Assembly (NCBI RefSeq): GCF_000739895.2
Contig: NZ_BBJS01000061.1
Location: 1-64,000 of the forward strand
Length of the DNA: 64,000 nucleotides
Direction of reading: 5' to 3'
DNA from: Sphingomonas paucimobilis NBRC 13935
GTDB lineage: Bacteria; Pseudomonadota; Alphaproteobacteria; Sphingomonadales; Sphingomonadaceae
The position numbers were made by a program, and so were the translations under genes. The notes below the pieces were generated by a model that saw only the letters and a list, made by a program, of their open reading frames with translations, was not told the DNA's origin and made no database searches. Below are positions 25,705 to 35,052 of this stretch, in pieces. The first letter of the stretch is position 1; each line of letters opens with the position of its first letter.

Positions 25705-26547
25705 ATGACATCGGCACCGACCGCGCTGCTGGCGCTTACCCTGATTGCGGCGCCGATCGCGCCCGCGATGACGCAGACGACCATGAAGGTCGAAGGCCCC
25801 AACATCACCGGCGTGTGGGAAATCTATCCCGACCCGTTCGCCGGCGACCAGAACACCTTTATCGAGCTGCCGGTGCCCAATGGCGGCCCGAAGCTGCGCG
25901 AGCCCTATGCCTCGCAGTGGAAAGCCACGCGCGCCAAGCGCGACGCCAATCTGAAGGCGGGCACCCCGCTCGCCGATCCCAGCACTTTGTGCCTGCCAGA
26001 GGGTATGCCATCGGTGATGGGCGCGATCTTCCCGCTGCAATTCCTCCAGACGCCCGGCCAGGTGACGATATTGGCGGAGTTCCTGACCCAGACGCGCCGC
26101 ATCCTCCTCAACAAGACGATGCCGGGGGCGGATGACCTGACGCCGTCCTATTACGGCTATTCGGTCGGCCATTGGGAAGGGAAAACGCTGGTCGTCGTGA
26201 CCAAGGGCGTGAAGGAAGAGGTGCAGTTCTTCGAGATTCCACACAGCGCCGACATGACCATCACCGAGCGGATGACGCTGACCGCACCGGACATGATCGA
26301 GAACAACATCACGATCGACGATCCCAAGATGCTCGTCGAGCCGTACAAGCTGACCTACGGCTACAAGCGCAACGACGGCTACGAGATCAAGGAGTATCTC
26401 TGCGACAAGGAGGATCCGCTGTTCAAGGTGGGCGCCGATGGCAAGGTGTCGATGAAGGTCGACGAACAGCCCGCCGCCAAGACCGATGAGCCCGCCCCCT
26501 CATCCTCGCCCTCGTCGAACAAGCCTCAGGGCGGGAAGAAGAAGTGA
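25705..26547 (+). CDS. Secreted protein of unknown function, partner of DUF6152
   Basis: A 280-residue protein with a signal peptide (LALTLIAAPIAPAMTQT), a central domain with GVWEIYPDPFAG, PSTLCLPEGMPSVM and QFLQTPGQVTILAEFL, and a low-complexity Pro/Ser/Lys tail (SSSPSSNKPQGGKKK). The GVWEI and CLPEGMP segments are typical of a family that often lies beside DUF6152 genes. A good ribosome site (GGAGAGG) precedes the ATG. It starts 31 bases after the DUF6152 stop. Function unknown; a periplasmic binding or structural role is possible. Confidence 0.75.
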   Translation: MTSAPTALLALTLIAAPIAPAMTQTTMKVEGPNITGVWEIYPDPFAGDQNTFIELPVPNGGPKLREPYASQWKATRAKRDANLKAGTPLADPSTLCLPEGMPSVMGAIFPLQFLQTPGQVTILAEFLTQTRRILLNKTMPGADDLTPSYYGYSVGHWEGKTLVVVTKGVKEEVQFFEIPHSADMTITERMTLTAPDMIENNITIDDPKMLVEPYKLTYGYKRNDGYEIKEYLCDKEDPLFKVGADGKVSMKVDEQPAAKTDEPAPSSSPSSNKPQGGKKK

Positions 26548-26570
26548 TCGGCTGAAACGGGAGCGGCAGC

Positions 26571-27875
26571 ATGTTCAGTCGGCGGGATCTGCTGTCGCAC
26601 GGCCTACTTGCGACCGGCGGACTGCTGGCCGCGCCGGCCCTCGGCGCGGGGGCACGGACCCCGGTCGGCATCCTGCGTCGCGACGCGACGATCCGCCGGC
26701 TGGGTGGGATCGGCGACGGGTACAAGATGACGCTGGCGGCGGACGGGCGGCAGTTCGTGGTCGTCAACGACGGCCCCGGCTGGGCCCGGCCGCCGACCGC
26801 CTTCGACGACAGCGCGCTGTGGACGATCACGGGGCCGCCGACCGCGCCCGCCTTTCGCCCGGTGCCGGGCTACCCCGACCTCGACAAGGCGCATCGCCCA
26901 GACGGCGCGCCGACCTATCACGGGCACGGCATTCTGGCCGTGCGCGGGCGACTGATCCAGTTCCTCGCGACGCTCGACCGGGCGGAGGATCGCCCGCGCC
27001 ACTGGACCGGCGCCAAGCTGATCTATTCGGACGATGGCGGGCGGCACTGGCGCAATGGCGATGGCAGCACCCCCGTGATATGGGAGGATTGGAGCGAACA
27101 GTCCGGCGACCGCTTCGCCTTTTTCGGTGAGCCGGACGGCTGTTTCTCGTTATTGTCGATCCTGCAGATGGGGGCCGATTACCGCGCCAACCGCGACGGC
27201 TACATCTACATCTACGGTCTCAACGGCAACGTCGACGGGCGAATGAACGAACTGGTGATGTTCCGCGTCGCGATCGACCGGGTCACGGACCGTTCCGCCT
27301 ATACCTTCTTCGCCGGTCAGACCGCCGATGGCGGCGCGCGCTGGACACCGGACATCGCCGAACGGGCGGTGGTTCAACGGTTTCCGGCGGGCTGGGTCAA
27401 CCGCACCAACCTCTTTCCCGGCGACCTGGTGGTCGAATCCTGGCTGCCGAGCGTCGTCTACAATGCGTCGCTCGACTGCTACATCATGGCGAGCGCCGGT
27501 ATCGGTGCCGCCCCCGATGGCACCGAATTCGGTAAACCGAGCTATCTCGGCATCTGGATTGCGCAGGCGCCCTGGGGCCCGTGGCGGCAGATCCACGAGG
27601 ATTCGGCCTGGACACCGGGCGGCAATCCGGCGGCGCGGGCCTATGCCCCGCAGATCGCACCCGGCTGGATCGCGGCGGACGGCCGTTCCTTCTGGCTGAG
27701 CTGGGCCGATCTGGACGGTATTCGCGCCTTCGGTCGCGACGAGGCGCTGATGGCCGCCGCCGTCGCCAAAGCCACCACCCCGGCCGCGCGAACCGCCGTC
27801 GAGGTGGACTTCATCCGGCGCTATATGCCCGGTTTCTCCCTCAATACGCAGCGCATCGACCTGATCCTCCGTTGA
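26571..27875 (+). CDS. Exported DUF4185-like beta-propeller protein
   Basis: A 434-residue protein. Its N-terminus MFSRRDLLSHGLLATGGLLA has the twin-Arg pattern of a Tat signal, so it may be exported folded. Sequence blocks YSDDGGRHWRNGD, MNELVMFRVAIDRV and YLGIWIAQAPWGPWRQIHED suggest repeated beta blades as in the sialidase-like DUF4185 fold. No catalytic set can be assigned. It is third in the operon and starts 23 bases after the previous stop. It converges on receptor 4, with a strong hairpin between them. Confidence 0.65.
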   Translation: MFSRRDLLSHGLLATGGLLAAPALGAGARTPVGILRRDATIRRLGGIGDGYKMTLAADGRQFVVVNDGPGWARPPTAFDDSALWTITGPPTAPAFRPVPGYPDLDKAHRPDGAPTYHGHGILAVRGRLIQFLATLDRAEDRPRHWTGAKLIYSDDGGRHWRNGDGSTPVIWEDWSEQSGDRFAFFGEPDGCFSLLSILQMGADYRANRDGYIYIYGLNGNVDGRMNELVMFRVAIDRVTDRSAYTFFAGQTADGGARWTPDIAERAVVQRFPAGWVNRTNLFPGDLVVESWLPSVVYNASLDCYIMASAGIGAAPDGTEFGKPSYLGIWIAQAPWGPWRQIHEDSAWTPGGNPAARAYAPQIAPGWIAADGRSFWLSWADLDGIRAFGRDEALMAAAVAKATTPAARTAVEVDFIRRYMPGFSLNTQRIDLILR

Positions 27876-27880
27876 CCAGC

Positions 27881-27918
27881 CGGTCGAGGATACGGGCCAG
27901 CGCCCGCATCCTCGACCG
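27881..27918. terminator. Bidirectional hairpin between convergent genes
   Basis: CGGTCGAGGATACGGGC pairs with GCCCGCATCCTCGACCG across a four-base loop: 17 positions with a single mismatch. It lies exactly between two converging genes, which suggests transcription termination in both directions. No run of T follows on either side. Confidence 0.65.
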
Positions 27919-27929
27919 TGAATCGAACC

Positions 27930-30455
27930 CTATCGCCGCAGCGTCGCGGTCAGACCGATCGTGCGCGGGCGGAAGGTGCCGGCCCGAAACCGCGTCGAAT
28001 CGAGCGTGTCATGGTACAATGCCAGCACCGGATGGCTGTTCGTCACGTTGTTGACGAACAGGCTGAGATCGATCGCATCCCGGTCGGCGGTCTTCAGCCG
28101 GGTGCCGATACGGATGTTGAGCAGCGAGGTGGACGGCGGCCGAGGCAGCGCCGGATCGACCAGCGGCGATTCCAGGTTCAGCGGCTTGTCGTTGTGGCTG
28201 CTATAGGCATAGTCGACGCGCGCATAGATCTCGTCCAGCCCGATCGGATAGGCGTATTCGCCGTTGAGCTGCACCGACCAAGGCGCAATGGCGAAGGGTT
28301 CGCCCGCCCGCCGGATGATCGTGCCACCCGCGCCCGGAATGTCGGTGGTGTAGCGCGCATTGGCGTAGGACACCGCCCCGCCCAGGGTCAGCCCTTCGAC
28401 GGGCCGCAGGGTCAGCGCCAGGTCGAATCCGTCGATCTGCGCATTGCCGAGGTTGAGCATCACCTGCTGCTGGCAGATCGGCAGTACCAGGAGCGTCTGC
28501 ACGTTCTTCCATTTGACGCGATAGACCGATGCATCGACCAGCAACTTGCCACCGAACAGCCGGTTCTTGCTGCCCGCCTCGTAACTCCATACCGAATCCG
28601 GGTTGATCGTGTTCGACTTCGTCGGATCGAAACCGATCGCCGCCGCGTCGGTCGCGCAGCTGACGCCGACGGCCGGCGACACGCCGGGGCCGCGAATGCC
28701 CTTGGCCGCGCTGATGTAGAACAGGTTATGCTTGTCCGCCTGATAGGCGACGCCCAGCTTGGGCGTCGCCGTCCGGCTGGTCACCTTCAACTGATCGACC
28801 CTGCCGGCGGTGCCGAACAGCGGGCCGGCGGTGAAGCCGTCATAGCGATAGTCCGCGATGGTATAGCGCAGGCCGGCGGTCAGCTTCAGCCCCGACAGGA
28901 TTTCGTAATCGGCCTGGGCATAGGCGGCCTTCTGGTCGTCGACATGGATGTTGCGCTGATAGGTCGAGTAGAGCCCGCGATACAGCTCCACCCCGAACTG
29001 GGGATTGTCCGACAGCGAAGCGAAGGGTGGCAGGCCGTTCTGCTGCTGGCCGACATTGACGACGTCGAGCAGCCGGGGATCGCTGCCGGCATATTGGTCG
29101 TAGACGTTGGAATGCTGGTAGAACAGCCCGACGATCCAGTTGAAGCGCGCATTCGGCACCGCGTTCTGCAAGCGCAGTTCCTGTGTGAATGCCTTTTGCC
29201 GGGTGTGGCTGGTGGTGCTGGGCGTATAGTTCGCGAAGCCCGGCAGGAAGGCATTGGGAACGCGCGCGTAGATCGCGAGGCTGAGCGTCGTGTCGTCGCT
29301 CGTCGATGTGGTGTGCCGGTCAAAATAGGACGTGTCGGACACCAGCGTCATGCTGCCGAGATCAAGCGACGCCTTCAGCGCGGGCAGATAGAAACGGTCC
29401 TTGCGATATTCGGGCAGGACGTTGAGGCTGAGATTATACCGCGCCTTGGACGGGTCCGACGTCGCCAGCTCGTAGCGCGAGCCGTCGTCGTAATTGAGGT
29501 TCTGCACGAACAGCGACGGGGTGATCGTCAGCGTGTCGGTCGCCTTCCAGCCCAATGCGATGCGGGCGGAGAAGCTTTCCTGGCTGTTGATGTCGCGCTG
29601 CGTCACCTGCTGCGTGAACCGGTCGAGCCGGTCGATATAGCCGCCGTCGCGGCGATACCAGACGCTGGCGCGCAACCCGATCTCGTCCTCCTTGATCGGC
29701 GCGCCGCCGGCGAGCCCGATCTCGTAGCTGGGTGCGCCGTTCTGCGTTATCGCCACCTCGCTCCGGCCATAGAGGCTGACCGTGTCATAGTTTGGCGTCG
29801 GCGAGATGAAGCGCACTGCGCCACCGACCGAACCACTGCCGAACAGCGTGCCCTGCGGCCCGCGCAGCACCTCGACCCGGTCGAGGTCGAACACCTGCGG
29901 ATAGGCGTTGCTGAGCGACGGGCTGACCCCTGTCCGCGTCTGGATCGGGGTGTCGTCGATATAGACGCCGGTGGTCGGGATGCCCGAGCTGGAATCCACG
30001 CCGCGGATCGCGATCGTCGTCTGGCCGGTGCCGAAGGCGGTGGTGCTTTGGCCGAAGGTGACGCCGGGCGTCAGCCGGGCGATGTCGCCGATTGACCGGA
30101 TGCCCTGCTTGTCGAGTTCGACTTGGCTTTTCGCGACGATGCTGGCCGGTACGCGGCTGAGCGATTGCGACTGGCGGGTGGCCGTGACGATGATGTCGCC
30201 GCTAGCGTCCTGACCCACCGCAGGGGTCGCCGGCGTTGCCGCAGGGGCGGTCGCGTTCGGCACTCCGGCATCCGGCGCGTTGGCGTGATCGGCGGCGGTT
30301 GCACCCGGGGCCCCTGCGGTCGTCGTCGTCGTGGAAGCGTCGGGCGCGACCTGCGCGTGGGCGGGAACCGCCAACGCGACGATCGGCATCAGCACACCGG
30401 CCAGCAGGCCGTGCTTAGGGGGATGGAGGCCACCATCCCGCCGATACTGCATCAT
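27930..30455 (-). CDS. TonB-dependent receptor 4
   Basis: An 841-residue outer-membrane receptor. A signal peptide ends VALAVPAHAQ, followed by a Thr/Ala/Pro-rich linker of about 50 residues, plug motifs GDIIVTATRQSQSL, TTIAIRGVDSSSGIPTTGVY and RVEVLRGPQGTLFGSG, and a barrel. The VYIDDTP and QGTLFG motifs place it in the large sphingomonad group of organic-substrate receptors rather than the siderophore group. Start ATG 30455 follows GGGAGAG. It is divergent from regulator 1 and shares the motif-bearing promoter region. Confidence 0.88.
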   Translation of the reverse strand: MMQYRRDGGLHPPKHGLLAGVLMPIVALAVPAHAQVAPDASTTTTTAGAPGATAADHANAPDAGVPNATAPAATPATPAVGQDASGDIIVTATRQSQSLSRVPASIVAKSQVELDKQGIRSIGDIARLTPGVTFGQSTTAFGTGQTTIAIRGVDSSSGIPTTGVYIDDTPIQTRTGVSPSLSNAYPQVFDLDRVEVLRGPQGTLFGSGSVGGAVRFISPTPNYDTVSLYGRSEVAITQNGAPSYEIGLAGGAPIKEDEIGLRASVWYRRDGGYIDRLDRFTQQVTQRDINSQESFSARIALGWKATDTLTITPSLFVQNLNYDDGSRYELATSDPSKARYNLSLNVLPEYRKDRFYLPALKASLDLGSMTLVSDTSYFDRHTTSTSDDTTLSLAIYARVPNAFLPGFANYTPSTTSHTRQKAFTQELRLQNAVPNARFNWIVGLFYQHSNVYDQYAGSDPRLLDVVNVGQQQNGLPPFASLSDNPQFGVELYRGLYSTYQRNIHVDDQKAAYAQADYEILSGLKLTAGLRYTIADYRYDGFTAGPLFGTAGRVDQLKVTSRTATPKLGVAYQADKHNLFYISAAKGIRGPGVSPAVGVSCATDAAAIGFDPTKSNTINPDSVWSYEAGSKNRLFGGKLLVDASVYRVKWKNVQTLLVLPICQQQVMLNLGNAQIDGFDLALTLRPVEGLTLGGAVSYANARYTTDIPGAGGTIIRRAGEPFAIAPWSVQLNGEYAYPIGLDEIYARVDYAYSSHNDKPLNLESPLVDPALPRPPSTSLLNIRIGTRLKTADRDAIDLSLFVNNVTNSHPVLALYHDTLDSTRFRAGTFRPRTIGLTATLRR

Positions 30456-30593
30456 CTTCTCTCTCCCTTTCCTGAAGGTGATGACGATGGCGGCCGGCGG
30501 CATTCACGATCCTGCGGGTGATGTCGCTCTGTAGTCCGTCCAGTCATCATTCGGTGCGGAGGCAGCGGCAAAGCCCCGCCTGCCGGTGACGTT

Positions 30594-30672
30594 TGTAACA
30601 CAGACGGGCCCATGAGAAACCTTTGTTGCATAAAATAAACAGTTCGCAACAGTTACATTCCGTGCTGTTACA
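30594..30672. promoter_or_regulatory. Divergent promoter region with repeated GTTAC motifs
   Basis: The 358-base gap 30456-30813 lies between receptor 4 and regulator 1. It holds TGTAACA (30594-30600), the 10-base direct repeat ACAGTTCGCA / ACAGTTACAT starting at 30640-30650, and TGTTACA at 30666-30672. Nearby AT-rich text (TTGCATAAAATAAAC) could be a promoter. The site resembles those at 22838, 25187 and 35084. Nothing else is seen in the gap. Confidence 0.45.
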
Positions 30673-30813
30673 CGACGTTCTGACCGGTTTTCGACCTTGT
30701 CGCGGAGGGATGGAAGGCTATCATCGATCATCCGATCCGCCATGAAAGGCTTCGCGAGACATTTTGGCAGACCGGCACTCCCCCCATTCCCCAACGCCGG
30801 GACGACCGACCGG

Positions 30814-32043
30814 ATGAGCGACTCCCTTTTCGACCGGGAGGTCGCGAAATTCCGACAGGTGCTGACGACCGGCCGCTCGTCGATCTTCCTCCAGCTGTTC
30901 GACTTTCTCGTCGCGCGCTCGGGTGACGACCGCGCGCCCAAGGAGGTCGAGATCGCGCTGGCGGTGTTCGGCCGCAATGGGGAACAGGGCGACCTCCCCG
31001 ATTCGGTGGTACGCGTGTCGATGCATCGCCTGCGCAAGCGCCTGGATGCCTTCTATGCCGGCCAACCGGGCGCCCGACTGCAAATCCCCAAGGGCGAATA
31101 TCGCCTCGTCCTCTCCGATCATCCGGTACCGCCGGCAGCCCCGCCGGGCCCTTCCTGGCCCGTCCGCCTGGCCGCGCGGGGATCGCGCTTCTGGCTGGGT
31201 GTGCTGGTGGCGGTCGTCCTGCTGAACGCCGCCCTGTGGTGGGTGATCGCGCCGGGCCTGTCGCCGAACGGATCGACGAACGCGCTGCGCAGCACAACGT
31301 TCTGGCGCGCCCTGACCCCCGGTGCGCCCGCGGTGATCGCCATCGGCGACAGCTATGTCCTGGCCGAAACCGATAACGGCAAGGACGTCAAGCGACTGAT
31401 CATGGAGCCGGCAATCCGCAGCCGCGACGATTTCGGTGGCTATATGACCACCCACCCCTCGACGTTCTACACGCTCTACGATCTCGACGTCTATTATACC
31501 CCGGTCGGCACGGCGGCCGCCGCCTGGAACATCCTGCCGCCGCTATCGGCGCTGCTCCGCGACGGAGGCGTGCGCCCGCGCCTGATGTCCGCGTCGCGGC
31601 TCAAGCCGCCCACGTTGGAGGGCAGTGACGTCATCTATATCGGGCCGCTCGCGTCGCTGGGCATTCTCACCCTGCCGGTTTCGCAGGCGTCGGGATTCAC
31701 CATGAGTCTCATGGCAAATGAGCTGGTCGATCGGACCACGGGCAAGCATTATGCGATGGAAACCGGCGGCTCGGGCAACAAGCAGGCCGGCATCGACTAT
31801 GGCTACATCGCCACCATGCCGGGGCCTGCGGGCAAGCGTATCTTCGTGATTGCCGGGCTCGGCAGCACCGCCGTCCAGAGCATGGCCGATCTGGTCGCCG
31901 ATCCGGTGCAACTGGCGCAACTCAGCGGCCGTGCCGGATTGCCGACATCGTTCGAGGCGCTGTACGAGGTGCGCACCGCCGGCAATGTCGTGTTCGGGCG
32001 CACACTCGTCGTCGCCCGCCCCCTGCAGCACCATCGCCGCTGA
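30814..32043 (+). CDS. Membrane-bound winged-helix transcription regulator 1 (ToxR/CadC-like layout)
   Basis: A 409-residue one-component regulator. Residues about 20-100 form an OmpR-type winged helix (IFLQLFDFLVARS, then VRVSMHRLRKRLDAFY and LQIPKGEYRLVL). A single membrane helix is near 126-146 (FWLGVLVAVVLLNAALWWVI) and a periplasmic domain of about 260 residues follows. The paralogue at 33586-34989 has the same plan. The periplasmic half contains VIAIGDSYVLAE and DYGYIATMPGPAGKRIFVIA but no recognised sensor fold. The start is uncertain: ATG 30814 is taken because homology begins there; in-frame starts upstream would add up to 39 residues. It converges on the serine-hydrolase gene with six bases between stops. 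Confidence 0.75.
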   Translation: MSDSLFDREVAKFRQVLTTGRSSIFLQLFDFLVARSGDDRAPKEVEIALAVFGRNGEQGDLPDSVVRVSMHRLRKRLDAFYAGQPGARLQIPKGEYRLVLSDHPVPPAAPPGPSWPVRLAARGSRFWLGVLVAVVLLNAALWWVIAPGLSPNGSTNALRSTTFWRALTPGAPAVIAIGDSYVLAETDNGKDVKRLIMEPAIRSRDDFGGYMTTHPSTFYTLYDLDVYYTPVGTAAAAWNILPPLSALLRDGGVRPRLMSASRLKPPTLEGSDVIYIGPLASLGILTLPVSQASGFTMSLMANELVDRTTGKHYAMETGGSGNKQAGIDYGYIATMPGPAGKRIFVIAGLGSTAVQSMADLVADPVQLAQLSGRAGLPTSFEALYEVRTAGNVVFGRTLVVARPLQHHRR

Positions 32044-32049
32044 CGGCGA

Positions 32050-33486
32050 TCAGGGCTCCAACGGCGCGTCCCATGCGGTGACGGGCGCCAGGTCGAAACT
32101 GCCGATCCGGCCGTTCGGCGCATAGCCCAGCCGCACCTCGACCACCCCTTGATCGTAGCGCGCACGATAGCGATGGAGGTGGTCGTCGCCCGCCTCGCCC
32201 CGACCGAACGGCGCCACTTCCCGCAACGCCCCCAGCGGCTGGAGCGTCGCGCGATATTCCGCCATCATCTCGGTGAAATCGAGCTTCGAGACTGCGGTGA
32301 ATGCGCGGGGATCGGCGGTGCCGGCCGCGATGGCGCGCAGCAACTGTGTCACGAAGGCGCCGACCTGCGGCGTGTCCTCGGGGATCGGTGCCGCGGGTGG
32401 ACGGGCGAGACCGGGATCGATCATCCCGGCAACATGCCGCGCGATCTCCTCCGCATCGCCGCTGTCGGCGTTGAGCAGGGCGACGACGGTCAGTTCCTTG
32501 CCCGGATAGCGGATGATCGCCGAGCGGAAGCCCTGCCACGACCCAGCGTGCCGCCATGCCACATGCCCGCCTTCCTTTTCCAGGAACCAGCCGAAACCAT
32601 AGGGATAGGTCCGGCCGCTGCGCAGGGTCACGGGCGTGCCGACCAAGGCCCAGGACGTGGGACTCAGGACCGCGCCGCGCGACAGGCCCCCTGCCCAGGC
32701 GGCATAGTCCAGCGCCGACAGGTAGAGCGTGCCGTCCGCCGTCGAATTGGCGGTCGGGGAAACCCAATCGGGATGGCGCCACCGCCCCCCGCGCCATTCA
32801 TAGCCCGATGCGCGATTGGGGATCACCGCCTGCTCGTCGATCGGCTGCGCGGTCCGCATACCTAGCTGCTCGAACACCCGCGTCCGAAGCAGCTCGGCGT
32901 AAGACATGCCCGTGACCCTGCGCACGATGAAGCCCAGCACAATATAATCGGTATAGCTGAACCGCCACCGCGTGCCGGCAGGGAAGTTCAGATCCTGGCG
33001 GTAGATGATCCCCAGCAACTGGTCGTCGGTATAGTCGGTGCGGAACTCGCCATTGGGTGTCGCGGGCAGGCCGGACACATGGTTCAGCAGTTGCCGGATC
33101 GTGATCGGCTGCCAGCTACGCGGCGCATCGGGCAGGAAGCGGCGCACCGAATCGTCGAGCCCGATCCGCCCGTCCTCGACAAGCAGCATCACCGCCGCCG
33201 CGGTGAACTGCATCCCCACCGCACCGCTCTTGAACAGCGTATCGGGATGGACCGGCACGGAATGTTCGAGGTTGGCGATGCCATAGCCTTGCGCGCGCAG
33301 GATCACGCCCCGGCGGATCACCGCCAGCGCCGCGCCGGGGACATGCTGGCGCGCCATCGCCTGGGTCACATAATCGTCGACCGGATCCGCCGTCGCCGGT
33401 GCCGCCAGCAGTAGGAGCGCGATGGCCAGGCCGGCGATCCGGCCGGGTTGGGTCAGCAGGTCGGTCATCGCGGATCGGGTCATCAT
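32050..33486 (-). CDS. Exported beta-lactamase/serine-hydrolase homologue lacking catalytic residues
   Basis: A 478-residue protein of the class C beta-lactamase/D-aminopeptidase family with a signal peptide (LAIALLLLAAPATA). The fold markers are present: TIRQLLNHVSGLP, WRFSYTDYIVLGF, YGFGWFLEK and RHAGSWQGF. However, the catalytic SxxK is replaced by AVGM (Ala89, Met92 where Ser and Lys belong) and the YxN motif by FSY (176-178). The protein is therefore expected to be a non-enzymatic binder or sensor. A C-terminal extension of about 120 residues follows. It sits between two membrane-bound regulators. Confidence 0.85.
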   Translation of the reverse strand: MMTRSAMTDLLTQPGRIAGLAIALLLLAAPATADPVDDYVTQAMARQHVPGAALAVIRRGVILRAQGYGIANLEHSVPVHPDTLFKSGAVGMQFTAAAVMLLVEDGRIGLDDSVRRFLPDAPRSWQPITIRQLLNHVSGLPATPNGEFRTDYTDDQLLGIIYRQDLNFPAGTRWRFSYTDYIVLGFIVRRVTGMSYAELLRTRVFEQLGMRTAQPIDEQAVIPNRASGYEWRGGRWRHPDWVSPTANSTADGTLYLSALDYAAWAGGLSRGAVLSPTSWALVGTPVTLRSGRTYPYGFGWFLEKEGGHVAWRHAGSWQGFRSAIIRYPGKELTVVALLNADSGDAEEIARHVAGMIDPGLARPPAAPIPEDTPQVGAFVTQLLRAIAAGTADPRAFTAVSKLDFTEMMAEYRATLQPLGALREVAPFGRGEAGDDHLHRYRARYDQGVVEVRLGYAPNGRIGSFDLAPVTAWDAPLEP

Positions 33487-33530
33487 CGGCTCGGCATCAG
33501 GGGTAGCGGACGGCCATCCTGCCGTCCGGC

Positions 33531-33569
33531 CCGCCGCCGCGTGATTGCAGAAACGGCCAGCCGGACGGC
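33531..33569. terminator. Possible terminator hairpin downstream of regulator 2
   Basis: GCCGTCCGGC (33531-33540) and GCCGGACGGC (33560-33569) can form a perfect ten-pair stem with a 19-base loop. It lies 17 bases after the stop of regulator 2 (minus strand) and before the start of the serine-hydrolase gene. No T run is present, so termination is inferred from position only. Confidence 0.45.
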
Positions 33570-33585
33570 CAACCCGGCCAGCGGA

Positions 33586-34989
33586 TCACGGCCGGGCGTG
33601 ACCGGCCCCCTCATAGGTGTCGTCCGGGAAGCGCTGGCTGGCGTCCGGCTTGTCCCAGATGCCGCCAAAGCGGAGCGGGCGTTGCAGCAGCAACGTGCCG
33701 CTAAGGTTCAGATTGCCCATCGTGCGCACCTGATACAGCGCCTCGAACCCGCCCGAATTGATCGCGGCTCGGTGGTTCAGCGCTTTCAGCCGCCCGGCAT
33801 CGACGGCCAACTCGGCCATCTGCAACAGCGCCGGATCGCGCGTGCCGGCGATCACGACGATATGGTTGCCCGACGGACCCGGCAGGCTGGCGATATAGCC
33901 ATAGTCGCGCCGCGCGATCTGCTCGTCGGCCTGGACGATCCCGCCGTCCGAGCGGAAGCGGCGGCCCGATGCGGTGTCGATCAGTTCATCCCACGACTGG
34001 CCAATGCGAAAGCCGGATGCCTGGAACAAGGGATTGCGCAGCAGCGTACCGAACCCGCTTAGCTGGCCGACATAGACCACGTCGGACGTCTTCAGGATGT
34101 CGGGCGTCAGCTGCGACGCCGCGATCAGCGTGACGCGCGTGGCCGGATCGCCGCGCAACTGGCGCAGGGCCGCGTACAGGTCGCCCAGCGCCAGCACCGC
34201 TCCCGACGGAACGTAGCGCAGGTCCATGTCGATCGCGCGGCCGATCTGGTCGGGATGCGCCATCAGATAGATGTCCAGATCCTCGCGCGCATTGATCGAC
34301 GGATTGCGCACCAGCCGCGGCGACGGCACCGGGGCGCCGGGTGGGACCGCGCCTGGCGCCTCAGCGAACAGGTAATAGTCGCCCAACACCAGCGTGATCG
34401 GACGGTGGCTGAACGCGATCGGCCGCCACAGATATGTGCGCGCCAGCGACGACGTGGACGCGGGCGCGCGATAGGCGCGCACGCTCCACCAAATCCCCAG
34501 ATTGACCAGGGCCAGCACGACCAGCACCGCCGCCACCAGCCACCAGCGTCGCTGCGGTAGGGCGGCATCGGCCGTCACGGCCGCGGGCGGGGCGATCGGG
34601 TCGGGACGCTCTTCGACGAGGACGACGCGGTACTCGCCCTTGGGGATCGACAATCGGGGACCGGGCCGGTCGGCATAGATCTGGTCCAGCGCCTTGCGCA
34701 GCCGATGCACATAGACGCGCACCGTGGCATCCTGCGGCACATCGACATCACGCCCGATCGAGAACACCTCGTTGGCGATCTCGATCTCCGCCGGCGGGCG
34801 GTCCGCCAGCGTCCGGTCGATCAGGAAATCGAACAGGCGCAGCAGCTTGTCGGATCTCTTGAAGCCGATCGACTCACGCACGACCTTCGCTTCGGCAAGC
34901 AGCGCCGACGATCGCACCGCACCGGCAAGTTCCCCCGTGCCCATATTGGCGTTCAGGCTGTCGCCCTGTCTCATATTGTTGTTCAGCAT
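33586..34989 (-). CDS. Membrane-bound winged-helix transcription regulator 2
   Basis: A 467-residue paralogue of regulator 1. The winged-helix domain is at about 40-125 (LLRLFDFLIDRT, VRVYVHRLRKALDQIY, LSIPKGEYRVVL). A Pro/Ala linker leads to a membrane helix at about 149-168 (WWLVAAVLVVLALVNLGIWW), and the periplasmic domain has LVLGDYYLFAE and DYGYIASLPGPSGNHIVVIA, matching regulator 1 along its length. The start is uncertain: ATG 34989 is used, with 34974 and 34944 as alternatives; none has a strong ribosome site. It is divergent from the DUF6644 operon across a gap containing two AACCGTTTC sites. Confidence 0.78.
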   Translation of the reverse strand: MLNNNMRQGDSLNANMGTGELAGAVRSSALLAEAKVVRESIGFKRSDKLLRLFDFLIDRTLADRPPAEIEIANEVFSIGRDVDVPQDATVRVYVHRLRKALDQIYADRPGPRLSIPKGEYRVVLVEERPDPIAPPAAVTADAALPQRRWWLVAAVLVVLALVNLGIWWSVRAYRAPASTSSLARTYLWRPIAFSHRPITLVLGDYYLFAEAPGAVPPGAPVPSPRLVRNPSINAREDLDIYLMAHPDQIGRAIDMDLRYVPSGAVLALGDLYAALRQLRGDPATRVTLIAASQLTPDILKTSDVVYVGQLSGFGTLLRNPLFQASGFRIGQSWDELIDTASGRRFRSDGGIVQADEQIARRDYGYIASLPGPSGNHIVVIAGTRDPALLQMAELAVDAGRLKALNHRAAINSGGFEALYQVRTMGNLNLSGTLLLQRPLRFGGIWDKPDASQRFPDDTYEGAGHARP

Positions 34990-35052
34990 AGACAAAGCGG
35001 CATTCCTCGCAAGATTTTTGCGGAAATCGCCCTTGGACGTGCGGTTGCTTCC

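Noticed and set aside
27918..30095. Plus-strand open frame of 725 codons opposite receptor 4
   Set aside because: No motif and a biased composition; the minus strand has a full TonB receptor.
30697..30813. Upstream TTG/ATG starts for regulator 1
   Set aside because: Homology with regulator 2 begins near 30814 and the extra residues look non-coding, though this is not certain.
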